DNA from: Gorsachius magnificus
Taxonomy: Eukaryota; Chordata; Aves; Pelecaniformes; Ardeidae
Assembly (NCBI GenBank): GCA_034008185.1
Contig: CM067081.1
Span: 79,752,765 to 79,816,764, forward strand
DNA: 64,000 nucleotides
Direction: 5' to 3'
Below the pieces are notes generated by a model, which was given only the letters and a program-made list of their open reading frames with translations, did not search any database and had not been told where the DNA came from. The translations under genes and the position numbers were made by a program. Below, one piece after another: positions 24,222 through 35,343 of this stretch (positions are counted from its first letter, which is position 1; every line of letters starts with the position of its first letter).

Positions 24222-25723
24222 GAAATATGAGCCTTTGGAGATAGGTGTCAGCTTACTGAAATCCAACTGAAGGTTTGCAGAGAACTAAGTGGATATGGTC
24301 TGCATCCTTCACAGCTCAGTAAGAATCATCACTTGCCAGCAATAGCTTATTTCGCATTGTAGTAATGTGAGATCTGGGCGTTCAGATGTGTGGACAGTGT
24401 AGAAAATGTCACATAAGGTGTCACCTGCTACAGGAATGAGTGGAAAAAGAAGGAAAAAGAGGGCAATCATAGCTACAAAAATCCTATGTTCTAACAGACT
24501 GCATATATTAAAACATAGGGGGTTTTGACTTACACTGGGACATGATAGCTCTGTGCATTAGGCAGACATTTTCATCTTCTCTGCCATTTCTCTTTCCTCT
24601 GGCATTGCCTGTGCACCATCCAAAATAGGCTCTGAGGTGTCCATCCGATTGCACTATGAGCGGGATGGCCGGCCATGTAGGCAGGAGGAAAGGCTGGCAT
24701 AGCAAAACTCTGCACTGGGAACCACCGGGGAGAAAAAGGTTTCTGGGGGGTTATCTCCAACCTGAAGACAAAGGCCTATGAATTGCTGGTTTCTCTGGGT
24801 CTGTCAGGGACTGCAGGTGACAAGGAGGAATGACGACACCTCTGCAGCCGGCTGGACTGAAGTGTGTTCTGCAGCAGTATCAAACTGTCAGGTGGAAATT
24901 TGCTGGGGGGCCACAGGATACAGGACCCCTTGCCCCTGAGTAAACACACCAAGCAGGCTACTCCCCAATCATCATTCAGGAGGTGACAGATCTTAATCTG
25001 AAGCTCTGGGTCTAAGACAGCAACAGTCATGCATTTTGTTCCCTGGGTGACCAGAAGATCCGAGCCAGGCTCTAGGGACTCCCAGTTTTACAGGTGGCTA
25101 AAACTGCAAATAATTCAGGGATTCCTGGAAACACCCTGATAGACCATATGGCTTTTCCAAAACATTTTGGTGTTCTTGGTAGCTTTTATTTACATCAAAA
25201 TCAGTAACAATCTGCCTAAAACTTCACCTCTACAGCAAACAAAAGATGTTGCAGATTGTTCTTAAGGCTACCCACAGTAGCTTTAACATTCTAATTCAGT
25301 ACTGTGAACAGCAAGCTTGTGCCAACAAAAGGTTCAGCAACTGAAGGTTTCTTATGCATATGGAAATATGCTGAATTCCAGACTCCCACTGAAGCTTGCA
25401 CTATGCTGGCTGATAAGATAAAAACTGGCTTGATTATCCTCACATCTCTAATTGTACTGTCAAAGTTATGAAACATTGCAGACCTTGCAGGATGTGGATT
25501 ATAAGCTTTGCAATGCTTATACAGCATCTCCTGAATACTTAAAAACCATTCTTTTAATATAAATCATGCTAGATTCCCTATGTAGATTAAAGTTAACCTT
25601 ATCTATAAAAGAATGGTGCCACAGGTATTTTCCTTGAAAAAGAAAACCATATTTGAAGAGAACATATTCAGCATATATAGTCAGCTCAGTTACAAAAACC
25701 CCTCCAACATTATTTATTGTACA
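24222..25723. other. Intergenic DNA, moderately GC-rich centre
   Basis: The part at about 24640-25080 is richer in G and C than its surroundings but shows no exon, transposon end or repeat family that I can name. The rest is AT-rich. Confidence 0.4.
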
Positions 25724-25728
25724 GTTAT
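25724..25728. repeat. Target-site duplication GTTAT, left copy
   Basis: Five bases directly before the LTR that recur exactly after it at 26303-26307. Confidence 0.85.
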
Positions 25729-26302
25729 TGTCCTGGTTTCGGCTGGGATAGAGTTAATTTTCTTCACAGAAGCTAGCATAGTGCTGTGCTTTGGATTTAG
25801 TGCTAGAAGAATGTTGATAACACGCTGATGTTTTTAGTTGTTGCCAAGTAGTGCTCAGACTGCTCAAGGACTTTTTGAGCTTCTCCTGCTCGGCCAGGGG
25901 CATAACAAGCTGGGAGTACAGCACAGCTAGGACCCAAACTGTCCAAAGAGCTATTCCATACCATATCACGTCATGCTCGGGGGGGGGGTTTGGTGGGTCG
26001 GTCGGTCGCGGGGAGAGTGATCGCTGCTCGGGTACTGATCGCTGCTCGGGACGGGCTGGGCATCGGTTGGCAGGTGGTGAGCAATTGCATTGTGCATCAT
26101 TCGTTTTGTATATTCTGTATATTTTGTTATCATTCTCATTATTACTATTATTATTATTTTCTCTTATTAAACTGTCTTTATCTCAGCCCTCGGCTCTAAC
26201 CTTTTTCTCCTTCCCGATTCTCTCCCCCATCCCACTGAGGGAGGGGGGGAGTGAGCGAGCGGCTGCGTGGTATTTAGTTGCCAGCTGGGTTAAACCACGA
26301 CA
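25729..26302 (+). mobile_element. Solo LTR of an avian endogenous retrovirus
   Basis: A 574-bp unit starts with TGTCCTGGTTTC and ends with AAACCACGACA (canonical TG...CA) between exact GTTAT duplications. A polyadenylation hexamer ATTAAA at 26166-26171 sets the + orientation. The U3 side holds a G-rich, CpG-rich stretch (25978-26060) with a 15-base unit repeated at 26018-26032 and 26036-26050. No gag, pol or env sequence adjoins it, so the provirus was probably reduced by LTR-LTR recombination. The 5-bp duplication fits the ERVL-type class (known rule), but the subfamily is not assigned. Confidence 0.92.
26018..26050 (+). repeat. Tandem 15-base repeat inside the LTR
   Basis: TGATCGCTGCTCGGG occurs at 26018-26032 and again at 26036-26050, an 18-base period. 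Short duplicated units in U3 often carry enhancer sites; that role is only inferred here. Confidence 0.8.
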
Positions 26303-26307
26303 GTTAT
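26303..26307. repeat. Target-site duplication GTTAT, right copy
   Basis: Exact copy of 25724-25728, directly after the terminal CA of the LTR. Confidence 0.85.
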
Positions 26308-27367
26308 CAAATACTAAAGCTTTTTAATGCAGATGATATTTTATTGTACCTGAATTATGTGAAAAATACTGTGAAACAGTTGAAATTATAAGGCAGAGCT
26401 CTGCTTTGTTTCACTTATTTTAAGAGAATTTGATATGAAGTTGCTTTGGGTAGCATTATTTATTACAAAAGATTAGACAAAAAACATCTCAAAAGCCTTA
26501 TGGACTCAAGTTGATCTGCAAGGGAATAACTTTGGTTTAATATAGTCTTCATTGCTCACAGATGAAAAACCAAGCTACGAAGAAAAAAAAAAATTAAAAA
26601 TGGTTTCCTGCATCGGTAGTCATAAAAAAATACTAGAAGTTTGTGTTTTCATTTTTTCCTTATCTTTATATTTTATGTTATACTTCCTCCTGCCCAACAT
26701 GCAAAATATTCAGATTTAGGAAAACGTGTTGATTGGTTTATAATTGTCAACCTTACACTGTCATATGTAATACACTGGGAAGTAACTGATTAATGCCACT
26801 GTCCAGATAACTGTTTAAGCTCTAGGGAGGCTGTTAGAATAGGAATTTTAGATCCTAACACCTGCCTGTCTGATACACATGAAAAGCACAGTCATCCAGT
26901 GACGTGTCATCACTCACCAAGCTTTTAAAAAACATTATTCGGCAAAAGGAGCTGCTTTGTGCCCCATCCTTCTCTGCTGTGATACTTACTAAAAGTAAAG
27001 GGAAGTCCTCTCTGATGCTAAGATTTATGCTACTGAATGACAACCCTCTCTGATTATTTTTCAACAAGATTCAGTTGCAGGAAGCCATCCCTAGCAGCTA
27101 GATGGCATTCTGCCCTTTCTGGAAATTAATGACAATGATAAAAGTGTTTTGCTAGAGCTCAGGCAGCTGCATTAATGTGCACTACATGAACACTGTAGAC
27201 ACATAGATTTGCCCATCAGTTTTTAAGCACTCAGTACCAGACTATGTGGAGGGATGCCATCTTCACATTTTAAACCTAAGCTCAGTTTCAGGTATCTCCT
27301 GTGTTTCTTGGTTTTGCTCTCCAGACCTATGTTGGGGAATGCAGTTTCACTTTAAAAAGTTGGCTTG
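26308..27367. other. AT-rich intergenic DNA, nothing recognised
   Basis: No exon, RNA gene or transposon was identified between the solo LTR and the palindrome. Confidence 0.5.
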
Positions 27368-27594
27368 ACAGATTTACCTAAGACTGTTTTATGAATGTAA
27401 ATCCTTTCTTTGTATGAAAGGCTTTTACACCATAAGATCCAGGTGATCATCCATTAAGATCCAGGCTCAGGCCTTCAGAGATTAAAGCCAGAGTCTGGAT
27501 CTTAATGGATGATCACCTTGATCTAATGGTATAAATACCTCTCTTCATGCAAAGAAAGGGTTTGCATCCACAAAACTTTCTTAGGTAAATCTGT
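27368..27594. repeat. Large imperfect palindrome (hairpin former)
   Basis: Left arm 27368-27468 and right arm 27491-27594 are reverse complements with about 14 mismatches and one 3-base gap by hand alignment, roughly 85% identity. The loop is about 22 bases (27469-27490). The innermost part pairs best, with a perfect match of 24 bases ending around 27464. The outer ends, ACAGATTTACCTAAGA and its complement, also pair exactly. The structure could be a foldback DNA transposon (MITE), an inverted duplication, or the template of a long hairpin RNA. No terminal target-site duplication was established. Confidence 0.9.
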
Positions 27595-28023
27595 AGGAAG
27601 GCAGCAATGCTGTTGGAGCCTCCTGAGAAACTGTGCCTGATAAAGCTAAAGTTCCTCTTATGTCTTGAAAGTAATGCAATCTGGAGCAGATTTTTTGCTA
27701 TTCATGGAAATCTTGCTACCAGTAGATCTCTGCTGATCGGTACAGAGAGAGTCATAAGGAAATAGCCGTCTAACATAAGCTGTGGCTTAAATTTTTATCC
27801 AATTGATTCTCAGGGTACTGAACCTTCAGATTTCATAGAATCATAGACTCACAGAGTCACAGAACAGTTTGGGTTGGAAAGGACCTTAAAGATCATCTAG
27901 TTCTAACCCCCCTGCCATTGGCAGGGACACCTTCCACTAGATCACGCTGCTCAAAGCCTCATCCAGTCTGACCTTGAACACTTTCAGGGATGGGGCATCC
28001 ACAGATTCTCTGGGAAACCTGAT

Positions 28024-28705
28024 CTAGTGTTTTACCACCCTCATCATAAAGAATTTCTTCCTTATATCTAATCTAATAAAGAGTCCCTCCCCATCTTTCG
28101 TGTAGGCCACCTTTAAGTACTGGAAGGCTGCTATAAGGTGTCCCCAGAGCCTTCTTTTCTCTAGGCTAAACAACCCCAACTCTCTCAGCCTGTTGTCACA
28201 GGAGAGGTGCTCCAGTCTCCTGATCATCTTTGCGGCCCTCCTCTGGACTCACTCAAGCAGTTCCATGTCCTTCTTATGTTGGGGGCCCCAGAGCTTAACA
28301 CAGTACACCAGGTGGGGTCTGACAAGAGCATAGTAGAGGGGGAGCATCACCTCCATTGACCTGCTGGCTATGCTTCTTTTGATGCAATCCAGGATGCAAC
28401 TGGCTTTCTGGGCTGTTAGTGCACATTGCCAGCTCATACTCAGTTTTACATCCACCAGTATCCTCAAGTCCTTCTCTGCATGGCTACTCTCAATTGACTC
28501 ATCATCCAGTTGTCTGGGATTACCCCAGCCCAAGTGCAGGACCTTGTTGAACTTCATGAGGTTTGTACAGGCCCACCTCTCTAGCCTGTCAGGATCCCCC
28601 TGGATAACATCGCTTCCCTCTAGAGTATCAACCACACCACTCAGCTTGCTGTCATCCACAAACCTGCTGAGGCTGCACTGTCCATGTCCCTGACATGGAT
28701 GTTAA
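28024..28705 (-). pseudogene. CR1 copy A ORF2 remnant (reverse transcriptase)
   Basis: The minus-strand frame at 28249-28659 begins within the catalytic box, which reads FVDD here, followed by SKLSGV and the downstream RT region through RPHLVYC and [10 protein letters not shown] second frame (28024-28227) carries the [16 protein letters not shown] segment. Frame changes and short deletions (for example in the [10 protein letters not shown] segment) show decay. It is non-functional. Confidence 0.85.
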
Positions 28706-29315
28706 GATCACAGAATCACAGAACGGCAAGGGTTGGAAGGGACCTCGGGAGATCATCTAGTCCAACACTCCTGCTAAAGCAGGCTCACCCAGAGTGTGTT
28801 GCACAGGACATTGTCCAGGTGGGCCTTGAATATCTCCAGAGGAGAATCCACAAACCCCCTGGGCAGCCTGTTCCAGTGCTCTGTCACCCTCAAAGCAAAG
28901 AAGTTCTTCTGCATATCCAGCTGATACCTCTTATGTTTCAGTTTGTGCCCATTGCCCCTTGTCCTGTCACTGGGCACCACTGAGAAGAGTCTGTCTCCAT
29001 CCTCATGATTTCCACCCTTAAGATATTTGTATGTGTTAATGAGATCCCCTCTCAGTCTTCTCTTCTTCAGGCTGAACAAGCCCAGCTCCCTCAGCCTTTC
29101 TTCATAGGGGAGATGCTCCAGTGCCCTAATCATCTTTGTTGCCCTCTTCTGGACTCTTTCTAGGAGTTTCTCATCTTTCTTGAACTGGGGAGCCCAGAAC
29201 TGGACACAGTACACCAGGTGGAGTCTCACCAGGGCAGAGTAGAGGGGGAGGATAACCTCCCTCGACCTGCTGGCCACACTCCTCTTAATGCACCCCAGGA
29301 TACCATTGGCCTTCC
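28706..29315 (-). mobile_element. CR1 LINE copy B, nested inside copy A
   Basis: A 610-bp, 5'-truncated CR1 in the same orientation as its host. Its 3' tail starts at 28706 (GATCACAGAATCACAGAA on the + strand) and its 5' break is at 29315, in the segment encoding [15 protein letters not shown]. The six bases TGTTAA flank it on both sides (28700-28705 and 29316-29321), and the host CR1 sequence reads on directly across the gap. Confidence 0.93.
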
Positions 29316-29337
29316 TGTTAAATAATACTGGGCCCAA
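28774..29337 (-). pseudogene. CR1 copy B ORF2 tail fused to copy A codons
   Basis: This minus-strand frame of 187 codons is open throughout. Its first residues, MGPVLFN, come from host copy A upstream of the insertion. From RKANGILG onward it is copy B, through [15 protein letters not shown] and [13 protein letters not shown] to the C-terminus. The in-frame join is accidental, made by the insertion. It has no endonuclease or catalytic RT core, so no function is expected. Confidence 0.85.
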
Positions 29338-29363
29338 AAAGGAACCTGTGGAGTTACACTAGC

Positions 29364-29735
29364 CTGACAAAGTCAAAGGCATACATAGTTAGGAAAGAGG
29401 TAGAATAAGGATGCCTTTTAGGGGATACAGAGTGAATTTACAGACTGGGGCCTTAGGCACGCTTTCCATATTGTGACACCGACTATGGGCACCAGCCACA
29501 ATCTCATTCCGTACTCTCTGACTTTGCCCTGCTAGGGGAGAAGGTACAGAGTCCGTGGACCAAATGAGCATGGACAACACCACATGGTGCCTATTTATTT
29601 ATCTATGTATTTTAAAAAAAGAAGATGAAGACTATGGAGTTCACCAGAGCATGGATTCACAAGCCAGTTTAGAGGAGACAAGAATGTTATCAGGAGGTGT
29701 CTCTTCATACTCGGTGGGTGATGAGGGAGGTAAAT
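29364..29735. other. Unassigned sequence between CR1 and candidate LTR
   Basis: Moderately GC-rich sequence without a recognised family or exon. It may include a further, highly diverged part of CR1 copy A. Confidence 0.35.
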
Positions 29736-29740
29736 CTTTG
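29736..29740. repeat. Candidate target-site duplication CTTTG, left copy
   Basis: CTTTG directly before 29741; the same five bases follow the candidate LTR at 30472-30476. Confidence 0.5.
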
Positions 29741-30471
29741 TAATCCCCTTAGGGGAGCACCGACAAAAGCCGACCCCTGCGCAGCAGGGCTACAAAGCTG
29801 GTCGAGTCACAGGAATGACTCAGAGGAACAGTACAAAACAATTAACATACGCTGTGAATAAAAGACTTTGGCACAAGGAAGTTTTTCTTACAGACAAATT
29901 TAGGCACAAACGTCAAGGGGAAACAGGTAAACAAGAAAGGGGGGAGAGAGAGAAAAAAAAGGAAGGGGGGAGAGAGAATAGGGACAATATAGTGAAAAGA
30001 TGTCACCGCCCTTGGATGCCATGTGATTGTCTTGGGGTGGAGTCTCGATCTGTAGGTGACGGGTTCACAAGACAAAAAGTGTGCACTCATCCTTATATAG
30101 GCTCATTAGTCCAGGACTGACCCTGAGGCGGCAACCATCTCCTTTCTGCACAGTCAGGTGTTCTAGAAAGTTCTTAGATTAGCTTTGGGGGTGTTGGTGG
30201 GGCAGTGAAGGTCTTTGGTGATCACATGCTCCCTCCATGAATACCTGTTGACCGGCACATGCTCAGTTGTTGCCCACTGGAAGAAGCCGAGGGGGCAGCC
30301 CCCCACCGTGCCTCCACAGGGCTTGGCCTGCCCCTCTCTGTTCTCCCTCTTCCCAGGTGAGTTGTTTGAGACAAGGAAATATCCGACTGCCCAGTTGGTC
30401 TTAAACAGGAGGCTGAGGGATGAATTCAAGACCTAGGAAAGTGTGCAGGCTGGGAACGAAAAAGAATCACA
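29741..30471 (-). mobile_element. Probable solo LTR, unclassified avian ERV
   Basis: Read on the minus strand, a 731-bp unit starts TGTGATTC and ends GGATTA, followed by the duplicated CAAAG (+ strand CTTTG at 29736-29740 and 30472-30476). A TATA-like box, CTATATAAGG, lies on the minus strand near 30095-30104, placed as a U3 promoter would be. No internal retroviral genes adjoin it. Points against: the 3' terminus lacks a clean CA inside the duplication, and no clear AATAAA follows the TATA box on that strand. The LTR reading is an inference from ends, duplication and layout. Confidence 0.5.
30095..30104 (-). promoter_or_regulatory. TATA-like box in candidate LTR
   Basis: CTATATAAGG on the minus strand, about 370 bases from the proposed U3 end. 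Use as a promoter is not shown. Confidence 0.35.
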
Positions 30472-30476
30472 CTTTG
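30472..30476. repeat. Candidate target-site duplication CTTTG, right copy
   Basis: Exact repeat of 29736-29740, next to the AATCACA end of the candidate LTR. Confidence 0.5.
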
Positions 30477-30544
30477 TCTTCTGGTTGAAACTGTGCCACT
30501 GAGTAGCAAACAATTTTAAATCCAGGGAATCAGGAAGAGGGTAA

Positions 30545-30612
30545 TATTCCCTAGTGGTAAGGACACTCACCTGCATTGTGATGACAGCTTTGCTACAAAA
30601 CTTCAAGACCGA
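30545..30612 (+). mobile_element. Possible tRNA-derived SINE remnant
   Basis: CCCTAGTGGTAAGGACACTC followed by ACCTGCATTGTGA resembles the tRNA-like head of vertebrate SINEs, with an A-box-like TAGTGGTAAGG near 30553. About 45 bases further, ACTTCAAGACC resembles a degraded B box (GGTTCAAATCC). It is too diverged to be a tRNA gene. The match is short and could be chance. Confidence 0.3.
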
Positions 30613-33600
30613 TTAAGTATTTTTAATCACATGAAGTACACAGATTGCCTCTGGAGTAGAGAGGGACATACCTTATGGCTACAAAGACACTTTCTGTCGC
30701 CATTACTTCCTGACCCAGTGACTCTAGGAGTCTTTCCTGCAGAGCAGTAAACCTTGTACAGGAAGGGCAGAAAGTGTGTTGTGCTTCTCCTTGCCCACCC
30801 TCTTCTCACACCCAGCCAGCTGTGTAGGGACGCTTTGCTTTAACTGCATGTCCCATCTAAAAAAATGTCAAGGAGGCAAGGCTCAAAAGAATTATCTGTC
30901 GTCTTTGATCCCAGGGTTTGAAAGAAAACTGTGGTTGTGCAGGAACAATGTCATTCTTGCATCACCAGGAGTACTCTGAAAGTAGGATCAGAGTCCTTAG
31001 ACATCATAGGGAGGATGTATTCCCTGGCTCCAGAAGGATTTAGCAATCATTGTAGGTAGCAATGTAGCTGTAGGTCTGAGTTTTATCTTAAGTTCATAGA
31101 CCTACAATGAAGGTATCTAGAGCTGAGCTCTCCCCTGTTTCTACCAAGGGAGAGAAAAACAAGATGTGTCTAGCCTAGCTTGTATGTCTGCATAAAGATC
31201 ATATCAGTCATGCCTAAGAATATTCTTTTTTTGCTTTTTCATAAATTAAAAAAAAACAGCATAGGATAACCACTATAAACAGTATAAATCTCAAGACATC
31301 TGTGTTTAGGAAGTTGAATCCCACTTCTGTCTCCTGGAATCTTTAAAATCTTTTTTAAGAAGTGAGGAATGCATGAAATTTAAATGCTTTCAACTGTACT
31401 CAAATTGAGATTTTCACAATCAGAATTTTGCAATTAAATGCCTAAATTTCACTTAAAGTACTTTTTTAAAGGCTAAGCTGCTTTGCTTGCTTGTTTGTTT
31501 GCTTGGTTTTTGACTCTGACATTCAGTTCTTTTTGTCTCTACCATACTCTGCAAATCAGTGAAGAAATAGCCTATTGAAAGTATTTAAAAGAAGTGTCGC
31601 CTTTATACAGGGTCAAGCAATTTGTTTCTAAGGTCACATTAATCACTTTGTATGTCAACATTTTAATTATTTTACTATGGTGAGAAATTTCAATTAGAAT
31701 AGAGTTTTACCAACAGTAAATTAAGATCTTTTCCAATTTACATTTTCTGTTAACATCAATTATGATTGTGTTGAAAGAACTGGGCTTGAAGAATACTGCT
31801 CAACTTGTGGAAAGAAGTCATGACATTTAATATACAACTGTCAATCTCTACTATAGTGAATGTTTACCTGCTGTGTTAAAAAATTTACAATGTTATATGC
31901 ATATCATACATTTTCCATTTTCTTGTATCTTCAGAAATACTTCTTAGCTAAGCAAACAAATAAACTGGTTTGAATTATGCATGAAAAATTACTTTAGGGT
32001 TCCATCTGCTAAGTATTTTTTAGAGCTTGTTTCTGAAGTTAAAAATGTTTACCCTGCATTACATTGAATATAAAACTAGTTCCAGTACCTTACTGGATTT
32101 TATTTCTTAATATTCTGTATTATCACAGAACTAATTACATATCTAGTAAGGATACGAGCAGAAAGATCCTAATCAAGCAAGGCATTTGCACATGGGCTTG
32201 CAATTTAGCTGTCTTCATCATTCCACAATGTTCAGGAACTTTGCTGATTGAGAACCTTCAGCACGAGAAGATACATAGACTGATTAATGTATAATATTTT
32301 ATCCTTATAGTCAGTATCTTTAATTTATGCTAAACCAAAAATGTTGGATGTGTTTTAAAGGCCAGGTGTTTCCAACCTTTCCCATTCCTTAATTTCAGGT
32401 TGCATCCATCAGATATTTGTAAGCTTGCCTCCAGCCTTGCTCTTTGCTGATAATACAATGCAAGCTAATATTTTTTTCTGAGTTCAACAGCCAATTACTT
32501 CTGTTACTAGGATACTGTTTACCATAAGGATCATGATGTAGAATGTACTGGCTGAAAAAGATAATAAAAAACTAACAGAACAATGTAAAGCTTTCACAGG
32601 GGATAAATCCAAAGGCACTGAGGGTCAACTATTATCCAGCTATAAAATGTACCTTTTTACATGGGTCACAAGAAGCAACATTGAATCTGTTAGATTCCCC
32701 TGTTAAAAACAGAGGCCAAAAATATTTGAATGAGAGATGAAAGAAACATTTTTCACACAGAGTTAGAAATGAACTAAGCCCAGCATTAACTACCATCACA
32801 TTCGCTTATGGCTCCGTAGAGATAAAACACTGCTGGCAGGACAGGAAATAAATGGAAAGGTAGAAAAAATGGATGCAAGCATGAAGTATATGAATCAGAC
32901 AAGTAACCAGAGAAAGATATAAAAAAATGAAAAAAAATGTGCACCAGCTCCAGTGACCTTCGTAAGGAGAACAGAGAGGAAACCACAACATTAAAAAATC
33001 TAGACCAGAAGAAGAAAGCACGTTTATAATTGTTGCCATGAGTGGTGCATTAGAGAGAAACATTTCTCACTGAAATGAGTAGGGAAAGGCAGATGCCTGG
33101 TTTATCCTATAATTTTAGACCTGGGTGGGAAAAGATCTATTTAATTCAGACACCTATGAAGCACTATTGTTGGGTGCACAGTGGAGGAAGTCCCTCTAAA
33201 TGCCGACTTATCATATATATATTTAGTGAAGAAATGTAGATGCCTTTGAAGGTTTCTAGAGGAAGGCATGTTTGTGTTAGTTGTAAGCAACAAAACTGAA
33301 CACATAGGTTTCCCCTCCAGATGTGCTGAAACAGAAGTTTTCAAAGCTAATTTTAGAGGAAGAAGCAATCCAGAAGTAGTGGTTTTGAAGTTGTTGAAAA
33401 TCTGGGACAGAGGATATCCTCCAGCATCATCAACAGTGTTTATGGTAAGTCTTTTCTTATTCCTTGAATGAAATGAATATTTAAGTGTGATTTCACTAGA
33501 CTATTTTGGTCAATGCTATAATAGGCCAAATAATTAGATAGGCAAAAGAAATGTTGGGGCAGATAAAAAGTGTTAATTTAAGAAACATGATGGCTGGCTG

Positions 33601-35343
33601 TAGGGATGAAGAAATTATTCTTTACTTCAGCTACATTCAAAGCATTTTATGTTTGGGCAAATCTCTTATATTCATATGGTTCTATCTTTTCTGAATGAAA
33701 GACATTAACAGGAACCAACTCAGATTTATTGCACTAAATGCTCTGATTCTAGACTGAAAATATATACATGTGGTTCTAATTTTGTTTAAAACAAATCTAT
33801 GCTTAGGGACATGTAAGTTTATTTTGGTATAAATCACTAAGTCAGTAATTCTGCATTCTCATTTATCTCCCCTGCTTCTGCTCTTTACCTACTTCCATTA
33901 CTGTGTAACATCATGATCCTAAGTACTGACAAATAATGTAAACTATAAATACTAATAAATACTAACACTAATAATTACTACTACTACTGCTGCTGCTGCT
34001 GCTATTAATACTATTGCTACTACTACTAAATAAAATTCTAAAGCCTCTTAAAATGCACCTTCCAAAAGGAATAGTGAATAACATTGCTCAGCAGCATAAT
34101 TAACCCTTGTTCCATTCTGTGCTGACAAAGTTAAACTGCAAACTAGCAGCTGGATAAACTCAGTAAAAAAGCTCATTCCATCTGCATTAGCTACACTGAA
34201 ATCTGAAGTACAGACATATCCAAAACTGAAATAATTTGTCATTAGCAAAATATCTGACTCAGACCTATAGCACATACGCTTTTCTTTTTGCATGAATATT
34301 ATAATTACACATTTCCACACACATTTTTATGAATTATTGACACTGTCTTTACTATAGAGAACAGGTAATGTAGCGAGATACAATATATCCAAGAAACAAT
34401 ATATCCAAAGGATTATACAGATTTCCTCTGATGGAAAGGATAGATAGCTGTCTAAATGGGCTGTGATCCAAATTGTTTTTCTGTCACTAGCAATTCCTGA
34501 TCCACAGAAGAACACAATACAGAAATTAGCAAGTGTTCCTCCAGAAAACAAGAAGAGAAGTACAGATTTCTAACGATTTTAGTGTGTGAATCTTTCTGGA
34601 ATGTAAAATAGTGAAAGAGTCCAGAGTTGAAGCAGCAAGGCTCTCTATTCTTATGCATTATTAACTGTCTTAACAAAAGTAACAAGTACATGTCAACATT
34701 CATTAGAAAATTAAAAACATTAACCTATTTAAGGACTGTCATATTATGAAGCCTACTCAATGTAACTGATTTTTTAGGAGAGATAACATGCAATTTTTAG
34801 TGGACTGTCTACAAGTTCACTTTAGATTAAAATCATGTGATCACAGACAAGTATGGTTCCTTTATCCACATTTCAATATTCACTTACATTTGGGTTTACA
34901 TTGTGTAATTGAAATTAATTGGAATAAATGTGTGTTGAATAGTTAAGAAGTCAGTAACCTGATTTCAGCAGAAAGATTTTCAGTTTCACAGAAATCTGTC
35001 TATATTTTTTCTATTTTTGTCTTGTGATGTCATTTTACAGTATATGACAACCACCATCTGCTCATAAACCCTGATTGCGAAAGCCTAGAATACAGCAAAT
35101 AGAGGCTTTATTCAAAGTTTTTGTTAAAATAAGAAAGTGATTAACATAATACTTATTAATATGTAAATGATTCATAGCTGACAAACTCATGGACAGATAC
35201 CATTGCCCATACTGAGTATATTTTGTGACCTGAAGATACTGTCATTCGAAAGAGGGTCATGAGGCTTACAGAGAACACTTTGTCAGTTCACCACACACCA
35301 CATGACCCATCAGATTTCTGAGTATCGCTCTTTTTGTTCAATT
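30613..35343. other. AT-rich intergenic DNA
   Basis: No gene or named repeat family was recognised apart from the trinucleotide repeat listed separately. A short open stretch ending in a perfect splice donor (GTAAGT after 33443) is discussed as a finding but is not called an exon. Confidence 0.5.
33974..34029. repeat. Compound trinucleotide repeat (TAC)n(TGC)n
   Basis: ACT repeats pass into five TGC units, then imperfect TAT/TAC units. The TGC part equals a short CTG/CAG repeat. It is not in a recognised transcript. Confidence 0.9.

Larger units (their letters stand above)
27834..29363 (-). mobile_element. CR1 LINE copy A, split by a nested CR1
   Basis: The 3' end is at 27834, where CATAGAATCATAGACTCACAGAG precedes the CR1 3' UTR (GGGTTGGAAAGGACC). 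The body runs to 28705, is interrupted by another CR1 at 28706-29315, and resumes at 29316-29363 with the continuation of the same ORF2 region (FN of the GPVLFN block, then upstream residues). The upstream limit at about 29363 is approximate. The copy is more diverged than its neighbours, as expected for the host of a nested insertion. Confidence 0.9.

Noticed and set aside
33974..34029. TGC (CTG/CAG) trinucleotide run as a possible expandable repeat
   Set aside because: Only five perfect units, interrupted, and outside any recognised transcript.
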